7,051 nt of DNA from an archaeon (GTDB lineage: Archaea; Micrarchaeota; Micrarchaeia; Norongarragalinales; SBBD01). The notes beneath the pieces are model-generated. The model saw only the letters and a program-made list of their open reading frames with translations, was not told the origin of the DNA and ran no database searches. Where the stretch lies: positions 1 to 7,051 of the forward strand of contig SBBD01000028.1 in the NCBI GenBank assembly GCA_005239845.1, given 5' to 3'. Position numbers and translations under genes: made by a program. Of the stretch, positions 5,084 to 7,051 are shown in pieces (position 1 is the first letter of the stretch; each line of letters begins with the position of its first letter).

Positions 5084-6535
5084 ATGACCTTGCGCGTCTA
5101 CAATACGCTGAAACGGGAAGTGGAAGCCTTTGTTCCTATTCGGGGAAAAAAAGTGGGGCTGTACGTGTGCGGCATCACGCCGTACGACGCCTCGCATTTG
5201 GGGCACGCGCGCTGTTACGTCACGTGGGACGTCTTCCGCAGGTACCTCGAGTTTTCAGGCTTCGACGTCACGCACATCCAGAACTTTACGGACGTGGACG
5301 ACAAGATCATCCACCGGGCCAACGAGCTGAAGCGAAATCCCAGCGATCTGGCGCAGGAATACATCGACGCGTATTTTGAGGAGTTTGACCAGCTGAACGT
5401 AAAGCGGGCGCACCAATATCCCAAAGTTACCGCGCACATTCCTGAAATCATTGTTTTAGTGAAAAAGCTTATACAAAACGGGTTTGCCTACGAGAATAAG
5501 GGGGACGTATTTTTTGAAGTAAAGAAATGCGCGGACTACGGCAAGCTTTCCAGGCAGAGCGTGGACGACTTGGTGAAAGGCAAGCGCATCGAGCCCAGCG
5601 AAAACAAGAAAAATCCGGAAGACTTCGCGTTGTGGAAGGCCGCAAAGCCGGGGGAGCCTTCGTGGGAGTCGCCGTGGGGCAAGGGAAGACCGGGATGGCA
5701 CATCGAGTGCTCCGTGATGAGCTCGAAATACTTGGGCGAACAGTTCGACGCGCATGGCGGAGGACAGGACCTGATTTTCCCGCACCACGAGAACGAGATT
5801 GCGCAGTCGGAGTCCGCGAGCGGGAAAAAGCCGTTCGTGAAATACTGGCTGCACAACGGCTTCGTGACCGTAAAACAGGACAAGATGGCCAAGTCGCTTG
5901 GGAACTTCTTGACCGTAAGGGAGGCACTGGCCAAGCATTCTCCTGAAACCCTGCGCTTTTTCCTGATTTCCACGCACTATAGACAGCCCTTGGACTTCAA
6001 TGAGAACGCGTTGCTGCAAGCGAAGCAGGCGTGGGGCTCGTTGGAAAACGCGTTGGAAAGGATGGAAGAAGCTGTTGAAGAAATAGCAGGGAATGGGAAA
6101 GAGGAAGTAAAGCGGAAAAACAGTTTTTCGGGAGCCGTAGACCCCAAAGTGGAAGAACTCGTACTCGGGTTTACGCGCGCCATGGACGACGACGTGAACA
6201 CGCCCTTGGCGATTGCGCTCCTGTTCCAGTTAAGGGACTATGCGTTCAAGCTCCTGGAACAGCATGCACAAAACCCCGACGAGGACACGAAGAGCTCGTT
6301 GGTGCAGTGCCGCACCGCTCTTTCCCGGTTGCTGGACGTCCTGGGGTTCAAGCCCGTCCAGAAAGAACTGTCCATTCCCGTAGAGGAAATACGGCGGCTG
6401 GTGGAGGAACGGGAAGAGGCCAGGAAGCAGAGAGATTTTGGACGGGCAGATAAAATCCGAAGGCAATTGAGGGAGCGGGGCGTCGAGCTGGAGGACCAGA
6501 AGGACGGCAGCGTGCGGTGGAAGGCGATCCAATGA
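5084..6535 (+). CDS. cysS: Cysteinyl-tRNA synthetase
   Basis: Class I aminoacyl-tRNA synthetase that attaches cysteine to tRNA-Cys in the cytoplasm; at 483 residues it is of usual family length. The HIGH motif appears as HLGH (38-41) and the KMSKS motif as KMAKS (267-271). The four zinc ligands that recognise cysteine are present at the family positions: C29, C209, H234 and E238, the last two within FPHHENEIAQ. Other hallmarks are YVCGITPYD (27-35), FTDVDDKII (68-76), RPGWHIECSVM (202-212), AHGGGQDL (223-230) and WLHNGF (255-260). The C-terminal part (about 350 onward) holds the helical DALR-type domain and the family tail, with REEARKQRDFGRADKIRRQL before the end. The ATG at 5084 follows AGAGG at 5071-5075. 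The downstream peptidase gene overlaps its stop by four bases. Presence of a complete CysRS implies direct charging rather than reliance on the SepRS/SepCysS route. Confidence 0.98.
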   Translation: MTLRVYNTLKREVEAFVPIRGKKVGLYVCGITPYDASHLGHARCYVTWDVFRRYLEFSGFDVTHIQNFTDVDDKIIHRANELKRNPSDLAQEYIDAYFEEFDQLNVKRAHQYPKVTAHIPEIIVLVKKLIQNGFAYENKGDVFFEVKKCADYGKLSRQSVDDLVKGKRIEPSENKKNPEDFALWKAAKPGEPSWESPWGKGRPGWHIECSVMSSKYLGEQFDAHGGGQDLIFPHHENEIAQSESASGKKPFVKYWLHNGFVTVKQDKMAKSLGNFLTVREALAKHSPETLRFFLISTHYRQPLDFNENALLQAKQAWGSLENALERMEEAVEEIAGNGKEEVKRKNSFSGAVDPKVEELVLGFTRAMDDDVNTPLAIALLFQLRDYAFKLLEQHAQNPDEDTKSSLVQCRTALSRLLDVLGFKPVQKELSIPVEEIRRLVEEREEARKQRDFGRADKIRRQLRERGVELEDQKDGSVRWKAIQ

Positions 6536-7051
6536 ATCCGACGGCAAAAAAGGCGTTGGAGTCCTTGCCCGGAGAAGTGGATGCCCTCTTGATAGCCAAC
6601 GAGGGACGACCGGACCCCAACTTTTTCTATGTGACGGGAATCGGGGAAGGGGCGCTGGACGGATGCGTCGCCCTATTGGAAAGAAAAGGCGTCCTAACGG
6701 TTATCGCGCCAAAACTCGAGGAAGAACTTGTGAAAAGGCAACTGCAAGGAAAAGAAAAAGCGGCGCTTCTCGTCTACGGGGGAGGAACGAAATTGCAGGG
6801 CGTGTTGAAAGAGGCCGTTGGGAAAAACAAGGCCTTGGCCTTCAACGACGCCTTCCTTTCCGTGCGCTCGCTCAACTCGTTCAAGAAAATGCTGCCCAAA
6901 AACAAGTGGGTTGCTGCGGCTCCTTTTCTACAAAAAAGCCGCCTCACGAAAACGGAGGATGAAATCAGGAAAATACAAATGGCCTGTCTTGTGGCGGAAA
7001 AGGCTATGAAAAACACGCTGCAACAAGAAGTAATCGTTGAAGGTGTGACGG
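6532..7051 (+). CDS. M24 family peptidase (Xaa-Pro dipeptidase/aminopeptidase-like), N-terminal part
   Basis: The ATG at 6532 overlaps the cysS stop as ATGA, indicating an operon with coupled translation; GGTGG at 6516-6520 may assist. The frame stays open for 173 codons to the window end, so the gene is truncated. It begins MNPTAKKALESLPGEVDALL, followed by NFFYVTGIGEG (about 30-40), which resembles the NxxYxTGF pattern of the creatinase N-terminal domain of Xaa-Pro peptidases. Near the end, SRLTKTEDEIRKIQMACLVA followed by EKAM matches the conserved linker (K-x-x-E-I-x-x-I-x-x-A) leading into the metal-dependent pita-bread catalytic domain. The five metal ligands would lie beyond the window and cannot be checked. 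The likely role is hydrolysis of Xaa-Pro peptide bonds in cytoplasmic peptide turnover. Xaa-Pro dipeptidase and aminopeptidase cannot be separated here. Confidence 0.85.
   Translation, partial: MNPTAKKALESLPGEVDALLIANEGRPDPNFFYVTGIGEGALDGCVALLERKGVLTVIAPKLEEELVKRQLQGKEKAALLVYGGGTKLQGVLKEAVGKNKALAFNDAFLSVRSLNSFKKMLPKNKWVAAAPFLQKSRLTKTEDEIRKIQMACLVAEKAMKNTLQQEVIVEGVT

Overview
The window reads as archaeal chromosomal DNA with moderately high GC. The clearest sign is promoter architecture. A/T-rich TATA-like boxes lie about 25-35 bases upstream of the chosen starts, so several transcripts would be leaderless or nearly so. Candidate terminators are plain T-runs without a hairpin. The DUF92 membrane protein and the COG1208-type nucleotidyltransferase fused to a left-handed beta-helix are both common in archaea. 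A small-genome DPANN-type lineage (Diapherotrites- or Micrarchaeota-like) would fit, but that placement is inference from gene style only. I see no mobile element, CRISPR array, tRNA or rRNA.

Layout from left to right: (1) Bases 1-71 are an exact inverted copy of 248-318, which lies inside the first full gene, and they read in frame into a different short tail that stops at 98-100. (2) On the minus strand, a sugar-1-phosphate nucleotidyltransferase (117-1334) may be preceded by a 27-codon ORF whose stop overlaps its ATG. (3) Also on the minus strand is an unrecognised six-helix membrane protein (1491-2705) with a large loop predicted to lie outside the cell. (4) A 92-base divergent promoter region leads to a plus-strand DUF92/TIGR00297 membrane protein (2798-3625). 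(5) Converging on it after a 28-base gap is a minus-strand MgtC/SapB-DUF4010 membrane protein (3654-4892). (6) A 191-base divergent promoter region with two GTATATA boxes separates it from a plus-strand operon: cysS (5084-6535) followed, with a 4-base ATGA overlap, by an M24 peptidase (6532 to the window end, truncated). No gene-free stretch exceeds 300 bases.

Functionally this is mostly housekeeping and envelope biology: activated-sugar synthesis, three multi-spanning membrane proteins, cysteinyl-tRNA synthesis and peptide turnover. The genes do not form an obvious single pathway. The possible links are sugar activation with envelope biogenesis on the left, and translation with peptide recycling on the right. 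The most unusual feature is the inverted duplication at the left edge. It could be a real convergent partial gene, an invertible C-terminal cassette, or an amplification/assembly chimera. I saw no convincing new defence or mobile system.
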